Part shown: positions 38,659 to 47,499 of the stretch, piece after piece
Layout of the letters: the number at the start of each line of letters is the position of its first letter
Numbering within the stretch: position 1 is the first letter of the stretch
NCBI RefSeq assembly: GCF_026130605.1
Contig: NZ_JANFAU010000002.1
Location: forward strand, 124,001-188,000
DNA from: Sphingomonas lycopersici
GTDB lineage: Bacteria > Pseudomonadota > Alphaproteobacteria > Sphingomonadales > Sphingomonadaceae
DNA: 64,000 nt
Direction: 5' to 3'
Position numbers and translations under genes: made by a program
Notes under the pieces: generated by a model
What the model saw: the letters and a program-made list of their open reading frames with translations, nothing else
What the model was told of the DNA's origin: nothing
Databases searched by the model: none

Positions 38659-40848
38659 CTACCGCCCCCGCCCGCCGAACTTCCGCTGCACCTTGCCGAA
38701 TCGCGTCTTGCGTGTCCCGGGCTTGCCCTCGTTCGACCGCCCCATGACCGGCGCCTTGTGCTGGTCCGGCGGCAGCCCGAGTTCCTGCTGCTCCAGCGCG
38801 CGGATTTCGTCGCGCAGCCGCCCCGCTTCCTCGAATTCGAGGTCGGCGGCGGCCTTGCGCATCTGCTTTTCGAGCTCCTCGATATAAGCGCGCAGATTGT
38901 GGCCGACCATGTGCGGCAGATCCTCGTCGATCTCGACCGTCACCTGATCCTTCGAGGCGACATGCGCGATGATGTCGCCGATATTCTTGCGCACCGTCGC
39001 CGGGGTGATGCCGTGCAGGCGGTTATATTCCTCCTGCTTCTCGCGGCGCCGCGCGGTCTCGTTCATCGCGCGCTCCATCGATCCGGTGATGCGATCGGCA
39101 TAGAGGATCACCCGCCCGTCGACGTTGCGCGCGGCGCGCCCGATCGTCTGGATCAACGAGGTCTCGGAACGCAGGAAGCCTTCCTTGTCGGCGTCCATGA
39201 TGCACACCAGCCCGCATTCGGGGATATCGAGCCCCTCGCGCAGCAGGTTGATCCCGACCAGCACGTCATAGACCCCGAGCCGCAGGTCGCGGATCAACTC
39301 GATCCGCTCCAGCGTCTCGACGTCGGAATGCATGTAGCGGACCTTGACCCCCGCCTCGTGCATATATTCGGTGAGGTCCTCCGCCATCCGCTTGGTCAGC
39401 GTGGTGACGAGCGTGCGATAGCCCTTCTCGGCGGTCTTGCGGCATTCGACGATGCAATCCTGCACCTGTTCCTCGACCGGGCGGATCTCGACCGGCGGGT
39501 CGATCAGCCCGGTCGGGCGGATCACCTGCTCCGAGAAGACCCCGCCGGTCTGCTCCATCTCCCAGCTGCCGGGGGTGGCGGAGACGCACACCGTCTGCGG
39601 GCGCATCGCATCCCATTCGTTGAAGCGCAGCGGGCGGTTGTCGATGCAGGAGGGGAGGCGGAAGCCATATTCGGCGAGCGTGATCTTGCGCCGGTGGTCG
39701 CCGCGCGCCATCGCGCCGACCTGCGGCACCGTCTGGTGGCTCTCGTCGACGAACAGCAGCGCGTTTTCCGGGAGATATTCGAACAGGGTGGGGGGCGGCT
39801 CGCCGGGCAGGCGCCCGGTGAGGAAGCGCGAATAATTCTCGATCCCCGCGCAGCTGCCGGTCGCCGCGATCATCTCCAGATCGAAATTGGTGCGCTGTTC
39901 GAGCCGCTGCGCCTCGAGCAGCCGGCCCTCGCCGGTCAGTTCCTTGAGCCGTTCGGCCAGCTCATGCTTGATCGCCTCGGTCGCCTGTTTGAGCGTCGGC
40001 CCCGGGGTCACATAGTGCGAATTGGCGTAGACGCGGACATGATCGAGGCTCGCCACCTTCTTGCCCGTCAGCGGATCGAATTCGACGATCTCCTCGATAT
40101 CGTCGCCGAAGAAGGAGATGCGCCAGGCGCTATCCTCATAGTGCGACGGGAAGACCTCGAGATTGTCGCCCTTCACGCGGAAATTGCCGCGCGCAAAAGC
40201 GGCGTCGTTGCGCTTGTACTGCAGCGCGACGAGCTTGCGCACGATCTCGCGCTGGTCGACCGTCTGGCCCTTCTTGAGATCGAAGATCATCGCCGAATAG
40301 GTTTCGACCGACCCGATGCCGTACAGGCATGAGACCGAGGCGACGATCAGCACGTCGTCGCGCTCGAGCAGCGAGCGCGTCGCGGAGTGGCGCATCCGGT
40401 CGATCGCCTCGTTCACGCTCGACTCCTTCTCGATATAGGTGTCGGAGCGCGGCACATAGGCCTCGGGCTGGTAATAATCGTAATAGCTGACGAAATATTC
40501 GACCGCATTCTCGGGGAAGAAGCTCTTGAACTCGCCGTAGAGCTGCGCCGCGAGGATCTTGTTGGGCGCGAGCACCAGCGCCGGGCGCTGCAACTGCTCG
40601 ATCACCTTGGCCATCGTGAAGGTCTTGCCCGAGCCGGTCACCCCGAGCAGCACCTGATCGCGCTCCCCGGCGCGCGCCGCCTCGACGATCTCGGCGATCG
40701 CGGTCGGCTGATCGCCCGATGGTTCGTACTCGCTGACCAGCTTGAATGGCCGCCCGCCCTCGGCCTTTTCCGGGCGCTGCGGACGATGGGGAACGAAGGC
40801 CTCGCCGGTTTCGGGCTCGGCGAGGCTGGTGCGGATCTGGATCGCCAT
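38659..40848 (-). CDS. uvrB: Excinuclease ABC subunit B
   Basis: 729-residue helicase-like damage verifier of nucleotide excision repair. Walker A is GVTGSGKTF, the beta-hairpin region is [12 protein letters not shown], the helicase motifs DESHQT and QTIGRAARN are present, and the C-terminal UVR domain (about 655-690) that contacts UvrC is intact. Full length for the family plus a basic tail ([15 protein letters not shown]). It recognises lesions with UvrA and recruits UvrC; uvrA and uvrC are not in this window. The gene is monocistronic. Confidence 0.98.
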   Translation of the reverse strand: MAIQIRTSLAEPETGEAFVPHRPQRPEKAEGGRPFKLVSEYEPSGDQPTAIAEIVEAARAGERDQVLLGVTGSGKTFTMAKVIEQLQRPALVLAPNKILAAQLYGEFKSFFPENAVEYFVSYYDYYQPEAYVPRSDTYIEKESSVNEAIDRMRHSATRSLLERDDVLIVASVSCLYGIGSVETYSAMIFDLKKGQTVDQREIVRKLVALQYKRNDAAFARGNFRVKGDNLEVFPSHYEDSAWRISFFGDDIEEIVEFDPLTGKKVASLDHVRVYANSHYVTPGPTLKQATEAIKHELAERLKELTGEGRLLEAQRLEQRTNFDLEMIAATGSCAGIENYSRFLTGRLPGEPPPTLFEYLPENALLFVDESHQTVPQVGAMARGDHRRKITLAEYGFRLPSCIDNRPLRFNEWDAMRPQTVCVSATPGSWEMEQTGGVFSEQVIRPTGLIDPPVEIRPVEEQVQDCIVECRKTAEKGYRTLVTTLTKRMAEDLTEYMHEAGVKVRYMHSDVETLERIELIRDLRLGVYDVLVGINLLREGLDIPECGLVCIMDADKEGFLRSETSLIQTIGRAARNVDGRVILYADRITGSMERAMNETARRREKQEEYNRLHGITPATVRKNIGDIIAHVASKDQVTVEIDEDLPHMVGHNLRAYIEELEKQMRKAAADLEFEEAGRLRDEIRALEQQELGLPPDQHKAPVMGRSNEGKPGTRKTRFGKVQRKFGGRGR

Positions 40849-40875
40849 GTTCCCTATATGGACCCGGCGTTTCGA

Positions 40876-41694
40876 TTAGAACAGAGCGAGTTCGGCAATC
40901 TCTTCAACGGTGAGGTCGATCCCGAACATCAGGCTCATGCGGATGCGATAGACGCGCGGATCGGTGATCTCGCCGCTGGTCGTGCCTTCGCTCGAATGGC
41001 GGCGATAATTGCGGTCGACCAGCGTGGCGAAACCGAACGGCAGCACGATCGAGGCGATGACAAGCTGGGTGAAGCGGCTCTCCGGCGCGGTGGATGTCCA
41101 CCAATTGCCCGCCGCCAGATCGGCGTCGTACACCGTGCGCAGGTCGAAACTATATTGCTGTTGCCAGCCCAGTTGGTCGGCGCTCGTCGTCGTGGACACG
41201 GGGACGCCGGCGCGCAGCAGCATCCAGCCGTAATCGTCGTGCCGTTCGAGCCGATGGCGCGAGCCGTCGGGCGCTTCGGCTTCGGCGCCGTCCTCCAGCG
41301 GGAGGATCGGGGCGTAGCTGCCGCCGAAGCCGGCGTCGGCGATCCACTCCCTGCCGTCGATTGTGACCAGCGACAAGGTGTGGGTGAGGGGCTGCGGCTC
41401 GGTCATTCCCAGCCAGACGCGGGCGAGCAACGGCCGCGCGGTGAAGCCGATCGCGGCGAGCGCATCGAGCAGCAAGCGGTTCTGTTCGAAGCAATAACCG
41501 CCGCGCCGCCGCGTCACGAGCTTGTCGAACACCGAGGCGGAATCGATCGCCACCCCGCGCCCGAGCTTCACATCGAGATTCTCGAACGGGATCGCGAGGC
41601 GGTGCGCGCGCTGCAACGCGGCGAGCCCTTCGACATCGGCGGCGGGGGCTTCGGGGAGATCGAGGCGGGCGAGATAGGCGGTGAGATCGAACAT
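40876..41694 (-). CDS. Arylamine N-acetyltransferase
   Basis: 272-residue NAT that transfers acetyl from acetyl-CoA to arylamines and hydrazines. The catalytic triad is visible: Cys in RRRGGYCFEQN, His in LTHTLSLV and Asp in WIADAGFGG. The length is normal. The start at 41694 (MFDLTAYLARL) is chosen because the domain begins there; the open frame upstream overlaps the divergent TetR gene and is not coding. It is divergent from that TetR regulator, which could control it; inference. Confidence 0.93.
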   Translation of the reverse strand: MFDLTAYLARLDLPEAPAADVEGLAALQRAHRLAIPFENLDVKLGRGVAIDSASVFDKLVTRRRGGYCFEQNRLLLDALAAIGFTARPLLARVWLGMTEPQPLTHTLSLVTIDGREWIADAGFGGSYAPILPLEDGAEAEAPDGSRHRLERHDDYGWMLLRAGVPVSTTTSADQLGWQQQYSFDLRTVYDADLAAGNWWTSTAPESRFTQLVIASIVLPFGFATLVDRNYRRHSSEGTTSGEITDPRVYRIRMSLMFGIDLTVEEIAELALF

Positions 41695-41815
41695 CGCCTT
41701 CCCATACAGATCGTATCGCCAAAGCGCGCGCGAAATTACCGGGCCTTGAGCCGGGCGGACGGCGGGTGTGCGGAGAAGCTTGCCCCCACGCGCCGCTTCG
41801 CCGATGCTGCGCCGG

Positions 41816-42475
41816 ATGAGCGCGACCAAATCCCTCCCCCTCGGTCGCGGCAGCGCGACGCGCAACGAGTTGAAGCGTGCCGCCCGCCGCCTGTTCGCCG
41901 AGCGCGGGATCGCGGCGGTCGGGATGCGCGAGATCGTCGACGCGGCCGGGCAGCGCAACGCGGCGGCGGTACATTATTATTTTGGCAGCAAGGACGATCT
42001 GCTGCGCGAATTGCTGCTCGACGGCGCCGACGTGATCGACGCGCGTCGCCGCGCGCTGATGGACGAAGCCGAGGCGGCCGGGCCGCCGGACCTGCGCGCG
42101 GTGGTGCGCGCGATGGTCATGCCCAACAGCGACATTCCCGGCGATACCGGCGAGAACGAGACCTATTTCCGCTTCCTCATCAACGTGCAGAACGAGCGGC
42201 GCGCATTGTTCGACGAGACGGTGCACGAGCATTCCGAAGGCTATCTGCGCTATGTCGCGCATGTCCGCCGGCTGCTGGCGCATCAGCCCGAGGCGCTGGT
42301 CAAGCAGCGCATCGTCTATGCCGGGCTGGCGCTGCGCACGTTGCTCGCCGCGCGCGAAGCGGCGCAGGACGCGAGCGACAGCGGCTTCCATCATTATTGG
42401 AGCGGGCAGGCGGCGATGGACGGGATGGTCGACGCGGTCGAGGCGATCCTTACCGGCCCCGCCAGACGCGACTGA
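41816..42475 (+). CDS. TetR-family transcriptional regulator
   Basis: 219-residue regulator. The N-terminal helix-turn-helix (ELKRAARRLFAERGIAAVGMREIVDAAG, then AAAVHYYFGSKDDLLRELL) is canonical; the C-terminal ligand-binding half has no obvious ligand signature. The ATG at 41816 (MSATKS) is chosen over an earlier ATG because the HTH is close to the N-terminus. It is divergent from the N-acetyltransferase over a 121-nt spacer and its 3' end overlaps the convergent CelD-like gene by 26 nt. Confidence 0.9.
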   Translation: MSATKSLPLGRGSATRNELKRAARRLFAERGIAAVGMREIVDAAGQRNAAAVHYYFGSKDDLLRELLLDGADVIDARRRALMDEAEAAGPPDLRAVVRAMVMPNSDIPGDTGENETYFRFLINVQNERRALFDETVHEHSEGYLRYVAHVRRLLAHQPEALVKQRIVYAGLALRTLLAAREAAQDASDSGFHHYWSGQAAMDGMVDAVEAILTGPARRD

Positions 42476-43529
42476 TCAACGGCGCCAGCCGGGCGGGCAG
42501 GCCGGGGCGCAGCAGCAGCCAGTCGCGCAGCATTGGCCCCGGCGCCGCACCGATCACCTGCTTGTAGCCGCTATCCCCCATGCCCCAGTCGACAATTGTG
42601 ATGCCGCGCGAGGATGCGTCGATAAGATTACGATAATAGAGCAATTTTCCCGGAGAATGCTTGGCATAGGCGGGGTCGTAGCTATTGGCGACGGCATATT
42701 TGAGCGTGCCGGCATCGAGATCGAACGAGAAAGCCGCGGGCCTGCCGTCGACGCTCAGCAATGCCGCGCGCATCATGCCCGCCAGCACGGGATCGGTCGC
42801 CGCGGTGCGCCAGAACAGCCCGTGCCCGCGCTCGGTGAACTTGGCGTCGCTGCCGTCGGTGCGCGCCATGATCCAGCTCGCCTGCTCGATCGCCGCAAGC
42901 GCATCGAAGGCAGCGGGCCAGTCGCGATTTGACAGGAAGCGCCAGTCGAGCGCGCCATGTTCGGCGAGCTGCTTCTCGTGATAGCGGTTCTTGCGCAGGG
43001 TCGAGCTGCGCGGCCACGCGCCCTCCGCCTGCAACGCCGCCATGTCGAGCAGCCAGCCTTGCCCGAGCGTCCGCATCGCCACGCCCCAGCCACGCGCACG
43101 CGCCGCCGCAAACAGCGCCGCCGCCGCCGGATCGTCGTCGGCGACCGGGCCGATGCGCAGCGCGTTGACGTCCCGGGCGAGCGTGTCGAGCGCTTGTTCG
43201 AGCACCTCGGCCCCGGCATCGACGGCGAGCGGGAAGCCGCGGAACGGCCAATAGCTGCCCGGCACCGTCGCCAGCCGCAGCCGTGCCGGGCCGACCGCGA
43301 TCATCGGCAGCGCAAGCATCGCGACCTCCGCCGCGCTCACCGTCAGCGTCCGCGCCGCCCCGCCATAAGCGCGGAGCGCGGCGGCATACCATTGGTAACG
43401 CAGGAAACGGTGGGTCGGCGCGGCTGCCTCCGCCACCAGATCGATCGCGGCGGGCAGGCCGTCGACGATCTCGCCGCGCAGGGTGCGGGCGAGGCGACGG
43501 AACTGATCGGGCGGCATCGGTCTGGTCAT
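42450..43529 (-). CDS. GNAT-fold acetyltransferase of the CelD/BcsL type
   Basis: About 359-residue protein. A C-terminal GNAT-like domain (LRKNRYHEKQLAEHGALDWRF, AAFSFDLDAGTLKYAVANSYDPAYAKHSPGKLLYY) matches the CelD/BcsL group, members of which modify surface polysaccharides. The N-terminal half with IPVDAGAEVLEQAL-like helices is less conserved. The start is uncertain: TTG 43550, ATG 43544, 43529 and 43517 are all possible with no clear ribosome site. It may acetylate a glycan, by family; no glycan cluster is adjacent. Confidence 0.8.
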   Translation of the reverse strand: MTRPMPPDQFRRLARTLRGEIVDGLPAAIDLVAEAAAPTHRFLRYQWYAAALRAYGGAARTLTVSAAEVAMLALPMIAVGPARLRLATVPGSYWPFRGFPLAVDAGAEVLEQALDTLARDVNALRIGPVADDDPAAAALFAAARARGWGVAMRTLGQGWLLDMAALQAEGAWPRSSTLRKNRYHEKQLAEHGALDWRFLSNRDWPAAFDALAAIEQASWIMARTDGSDAKFTERGHGLFWRTAATDPVLAGMMRAALLSVDGRPAAFSFDLDAGTLKYAVANSYDPAYAKHSPGKLLYYRNLIDASSRGITIVDWGMGDSGYKQVIGAAPGPMLRDWLLLRPGLPARLAPLISRVWRGR

Positions 43530-43610
43530 CGGATGCGCTGGCATAAGCAAGCGCGGTTACCAGCGCGTTGCCGCTTGCCTCGATCGGACGCCGCGGGCAG
43601 GATTTCGGCC

Positions 43611-44063
43611 GTGCTGCAATATTCCCCAGACGTGTCGACGATCGCGCAGACGATCCAGCTTTCGCTCGGCCCCGTATTCATGCTCGCCGGGATCGGCGCG
43701 TTGCTCAACGTTCTGGCGGGGCGGCTGTCGCGGATCGTCGACCGCGCGCGGGCATTGGAGGCGCTGCATCCGCGCTCGACCGGGCGCGAGCACGATCGCC
43801 ATGTGTGGGAATTGCGGCTGCTCGACCGGCGCATCACGATCATCAACTGGGCGCTGTATCTCGCGGTCTCCTCGGCGGTGATGACCTGCACGGTGGTGGC
43901 GATGCTGTTCGTCGCGGAGCTGGCGAACCTGCGCATCGGGCAATTCGTCGCGGTGGCGTTCGTGCTGGCGATGGTGTTGCTGATCACCGCGCTCATCTCG
44001 TTCATGATCGAGGTGCGCATCTCGCTGAGAGCGATCCAGATTCGCGAGGAATTGCTTCGATAG
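43611..44063 (+). CDS. DUF2721 membrane protein
   Basis: About 150-residue protein with three membrane helices (LGPVFMLAGIGALLNVLAG, YLAVSSAVMTCTVVAMLF, VAFVLAMVLLITALISF) and a conserved basic cytosolic loop (RLSRIVDRARALE, RLLDRRI). This is the DUF2721 pattern; function unknown. GTG 43611 has CAGGAT upstream; another GTG at 43632 is possible. Confidence 0.85.
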   Translation: MLQYSPDVSTIAQTIQLSLGPVFMLAGIGALLNVLAGRLSRIVDRARALEALHPRSTGREHDRHVWELRLLDRRITIINWALYLAVSSAVMTCTVVAMLFVAELANLRIGQFVAVAFVLAMVLLITALISFMIEVRISLRAIQIREELLR

Positions 44064-44123
44064 CTGGCGGATGCGCCAGGGCGTGCCTATCTCACGGCGA
44101 CGTTTATTATCGGGGGCCTTTCC

Positions 44124-45299
44124 TTGGCGCTTATCCTGAAGATCATTGCCGCGACGATCCTGTTCCTCGTCACGGCGGTCTGCCTTGCGGTCACGATCGT
44201 CCCGCGCTTCCTCGACCGGATCTATTATGTCGGCCCGCGGAGCGACCATTTCGACGGCGAGCGCTTCTTCAACCCCAGCGGGGAGGAGGAAACCTTCCGC
44301 CTGCCGGCCGGCGCGGGCGGACGCGCGGGGTTCTTCTGGCGCTATCTGACCGGGAGCGACGGCCGCCCGGCGTGGCCCAAGAACCTGCCGGTGACCCCGG
44401 GCAAGCCCGAGCCGCGCGTCGAGGGCGATCGGCTGGTCGCGACCTGGGTCGGGCACGCGACGATGCTGCTCCAGACGCAGGGGCTCAACATCCTCACCGA
44501 CCCGATCTGGTCCGACCGCACCGGCCCCTTGTGGTTCGGCCCGAGGCGGGTGACCGAGCCGGGGGTGCGTTTCGAGGATCTGCCGAAGATCGATCTCGTG
44601 CTGATCAGCCACAATCACTATGATCATCTCGATCAGCCGACGCTCAGGAAACTGTGGGACCGCGATCGGCCGATGATCGTCACCTCGCTCGGCAATGATG
44701 CGCTGATCGCGGCGGCAGGCGCCAAGGCGACAGCGCTCGATTGGGGGCAGCATGTGACGATCCGGCCAGGTGTCGAGGTGATCGTCACCCGCAATCATCA
44801 TTGGGGCAGCCGCTGGTTCACTGATCGCAATCGCGCCTTGTGGTCGAGCTTCGTCGTAAAGCTGCCGTCGGGCGGCAATCTGTTCTTCGCGGGGGACACC
44901 GGGCTGGGCGACGGCAAATGGCCCGCCGAGGCGGCGGCCTATGGCCCGATCCGGCTGGCGATGATCCCGATCGGCGCGTTCCGCTTCGTCCCCGGCCAGA
45001 TGGAATCGGGCAGCCATATCGGCCCCGGCAACGCGGTCCGCATCTTCGACCGGCTCGGCGCGGCGCACGCCATCCCGATCCATTGGGGCACTTATCGACT
45101 GAGCTTCGAGGCGCGCGAAACGCCGCCGGCGATGCTCGCGACGCTGCTGCGCTGCACCGGCGGCGATGTGACCCGGTTCGCGCCGGCGGGGGTGGGCGTG
45201 CCGACCGAGATCGCGCCTTACGCACCGCCGGCTACGCGCCCCGACGAAGCGCTGATCGACGAATGCCTCAAGAGCCCGGAGATCGCCGCGCTGGAATAG
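44124..45299 (+). CDS. MBL-fold metal-dependent hydrolase (NAPE-PLD/UlaG-like)
   Basis: 391-residue metallo-beta-lactamase-fold enzyme behind an N-terminal membrane helix (ILKIIAATILFLVTAVCLAV). The dinuclear site motif is SHNHYDHLD (HxHxDH); further ligands are in HHWGSRW, FFAGDTGLGDG and PIHWGTYRL. The architecture resembles N-acylphosphatidylethanolamine phospholipase D-like proteins, so a phospholipid or phosphodiester substrate at the membrane is plausible. The start is TTG 44124 with GGGGG upstream. Convergent with yeiH over 9 nt. Confidence 0.9.
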   Translation: MALILKIIAATILFLVTAVCLAVTIVPRFLDRIYYVGPRSDHFDGERFFNPSGEEETFRLPAGAGGRAGFFWRYLTGSDGRPAWPKNLPVTPGKPEPRVEGDRLVATWVGHATMLLQTQGLNILTDPIWSDRTGPLWFGPRRVTEPGVRFEDLPKIDLVLISHNHYDHLDQPTLRKLWDRDRPMIVTSLGNDALIAAAGAKATALDWGQHVTIRPGVEVIVTRNHHWGSRWFTDRNRALWSSFVVKLPSGGNLFFAGDTGLGDGKWPAEAAAYGPIRLAMIPIGAFRFVPGQMESGSHIGPGNAVRIFDRLGAAHAIPIHWGTYRLSFEARETPPAMLATLLRCTGGDVTRFAPAGVGVPTEIAPYAPPATRPDEALIDECLKSPEIAALE

Positions 45300-45308
45300 C
45301 CGCTGCGC

Positions 45309-46355
45309 TCAGCCGAGGTGCAGGAGGTGGATGAAGGCGAGGCTGATCCCGCCGAGCACGAGGAGCGAGAGGATCACCGTCGCGGTGACGCGTCCGCCAG
45401 CCGACGCCACGGTGCGCACGTCCACGCCGAGCCCCAGCGCCGCCATCGAGACGACGGTGAGCATCGTCGCCGCATGCCCCAGCGGGGCGAGCGCGGCGTG
45501 CGGGACGAGATCGAGCGAGCGCAGCGCGACCAGCATGAGAAAGCCGATGATGAACCACGGCACCAGATGATGCAGCCGCGGGCGGGCAGGGCGCGCGTCC
45601 GCATTCTCCTCCCGCAGCGCGAGCAACGAGAGCAGCAGGCAGACCGGCCCGAGCATCAGCACGCGGACGAGCTTGACCAACGTGCCCATCTGTACCGCGG
45701 TCGGCCCGATCGGCGCGGCTGCCGCGATCACCTGAGGGACCGCATAGACGGTAAGCCCGGCGAGCGCGCCATATTGCACCCCGTCGAGCCCCAGCGCGAT
45801 GCCGAGCAGCGGCAGCGCCAGCACGACGACCACGCCGAGCACCGCGGTGAACCCGATCGAAGCGGCGACGTCCTCGCCGTCCGCGCCGATCACCGGCGCG
45901 ACCGCGGCGATCGCGGAATTGCCGCAGATCGAATTACCGCATGCCACGAGCAACGCCATTCGCATCGGGAGGCGCAGCCAGCGCCCCAGCAGGTAGCTCG
46001 CGCCGATCGCGAGGATCACCACCCCCGCGATGCCGAGCAGCAGCCACGGCCCGGCGGCAAGGATCGTCGCCGCGCTCACCGAAGCGCCGAGCAGCACGAC
46101 CGCGAGTTCGAGCAGAAACTTCGCGCTGAACGCAATACCGGGGAACCAGCGGCGACCGGGCGCCCAACTGGTGCGGATGACCGTACCGAGCAGGATCGCC
46201 AGCACCAGCGCCTCAAGCCAGGCCCGGCCGAACAGCGCCTGTTCGCCGCGCTCCAGCGCGAAAGCGATGAAGGTCACCGCGAGGCACAGCGCGACACCGG
46301 GGATCAGCGCAATGGCCGATCGGATCGCCTGGAGAGAACGATGCTGCGCGAGCAC
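45309..46355 (-). CDS. YeiH-family putative sulfate exporter
   Basis: 348-residue membrane protein with nine or ten helices. VALCLAVTFIAFALERGEQALFG, GNSICGNSAIAAVAPVIGA and GVVVVLALPLLGIALGL are typical of the YeiH/YadS family (UPF0324), proposed sulfate or anion exporters in E. coli. The GTG start at 46355 has AAGGAGG 8 nt upstream. A LysR regulator lies upstream on the same strand, 247 nt away, mirroring the YeiE-YeiH pairing of enterobacteria. The transported ion is not confirmed. Confidence 0.9.
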   Translation of the reverse strand: MLAQHRSLQAIRSAIALIPGVALCLAVTFIAFALERGEQALFGRAWLEALVLAILLGTVIRTSWAPGRRWFPGIAFSAKFLLELAVVLLGASVSAATILAAGPWLLLGIAGVVILAIGASYLLGRWLRLPMRMALLVACGNSICGNSAIAAVAPVIGADGEDVAASIGFTAVLGVVVVLALPLLGIALGLDGVQYGALAGLTVYAVPQVIAAAAPIGPTAVQMGTLVKLVRVLMLGPVCLLLSLLALREENADARPARPRLHHLVPWFIIGFLMLVALRSLDLVPHAALAPLGHAATMLTVVSMAALGLGVDVRTVASAGGRVTATVILSLLVLGGISLAFIHLLHLG

Positions 46356-46462
46356 GGAAAACGCCTCCTTGTTCGGGAGGCAGATGGACCCGATAATTAA
46401 TCGAATCCAACGATCAAATCATATCGTTTCAATCTAGAAACTTTATTGTTTCATCCGCTTCG

Positions 46463-46556
46463 TCTCGGTCTTGAGCCGGGATCCATCGTGCCTCGAGGGC
46501 AGGAGCAGGGACCTTTTCTTCGGTGCTTGCCTCCGGGGGAACCCCGGCTCAGGGGC
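46463..46556. repeat. REP-like inverted pair, family F
   Basis: TCTCGGTCTTGAGCCGGGATCC and CCCCGGCTCAGGGG form an imperfect inverted pair around a spacer with GTGCTTGCCTCC, similar to family A spacers but diverged. It lies between yeiH and the LysR gene. Confidence 0.65.
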
Positions 46557-46602
46557 AGAGTAACCGCGCGTGGATCGCGATCATACCGATCGCGGGATCC
46601 GA

Positions 46603-47499
46603 TCAGATTACCCAGTTGGACGGCGCCTCATAGGCGTGGATGATCTCAAGCAGCGCTTCGGCCGCCTTGCTGCGATACCGCTCCTTCTGGCGGATCGCGA
46701 AGAACGGCCGTGCGGGAAGATCGAGCGGCAGCGCGGCCAGTTCGCGCGCGGAAAGTGCCGGCGCGACGACGAGCTGCGACAGCGCGGCATAGCCGACCCC
46801 GGCGCGCACCGCCGCCAGCACCGCTTCGTTCGACGGCAGGGTCAGCACGATATTGAGCGTGCGCGGATCGACCCCGCGGGCGTGGATCGCCTCCTCGAAG
46901 GTCGATCGCGTGCCGGAGCCGCGTTCGCGCATGATCCACGGCGCCGCACACAGCCAGTCGTTGCTCACCGTTTCCGCGTCCGCCGGCGACGCGCCGATCA
47001 GCAGCATCCGATCGGTGCCGACCTCGCCGTGCGCCAGCGCGGGTTCGTCGACCTTGCCTTCGATGAAGCCGAGCTCCGCGCCGCCTTCGAGCACGATCCG
47101 TGCCGCGCCTTCGGTGTTGTCGATCGCGACGGTCAGTTCGATCTGCGGATAGCGGCGGTGGAACGCCGCCAGCCGTTCGGGGAGCCAATAGCCCGCGATC
47201 GTCTGGCTGGCGATCAGCCGAAGCGCGCCGCGTTTCAGCCCGGCATATTCCGCCAGCGCGAGTTCGGCGCTCGCCGCCTGCGCGAGGAGCGCGCGGGCTT
47301 CGTCGAGGAACATGCGCCCGGTGTCGGTCAGTTCGATGCGCCGCCCGACGCGATCGAACAATCTGACCCCGTGGCGCGCCTCGAGCGCCGCGATCGCCGC
47401 GCTTGCCGCGGATTGAGTGACGTTGAGCACCTCCGCCGCGCGCGTGACATGCTGGCGTTCGGCGACACCGACGAAAATGCGAAGTTGTTCGAGCGTCAT
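46603..47499 (-). CDS. LysR-family regulator, YeiE-like
   Basis: 298-residue regulator. The N-terminal winged helix (MTLEQLRIFVGVAERQHVTRAAEVLNVTQSAASAAIAALE, residues 1-60) is followed by a periplasmic-binding-like effector domain. The true start is ATG 47499, which overlaps the stop of the upstream HerA-like ATPase (ATGA); the frame upstream of it is a shadow. It precedes yeiH and likely controls it, as YeiE does. The effector (sulfite, lysine or other) cannot be told. Confidence 0.9.
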   Translation of the reverse strand: MTLEQLRIFVGVAERQHVTRAAEVLNVTQSAASAAIAALEARHGVRLFDRVGRRIELTDTGRMFLDEARALLAQAASAELALAEYAGLKRGALRLIASQTIAGYWLPERLAAFHRRYPQIELTVAIDNTEGAARIVLEGGAELGFIEGKVDEPALAHGEVGTDRMLLIGASPADAETVSNDWLCAAPWIMRERGSGTRSTFEEAIHARGVDPRTLNIVLTLPSNEAVLAAVRAGVGYAALSQLVVAPALSARELAALPLDLPARPFFAIRQKERYRSKAAEALLEIIHAYEAPSNWVI

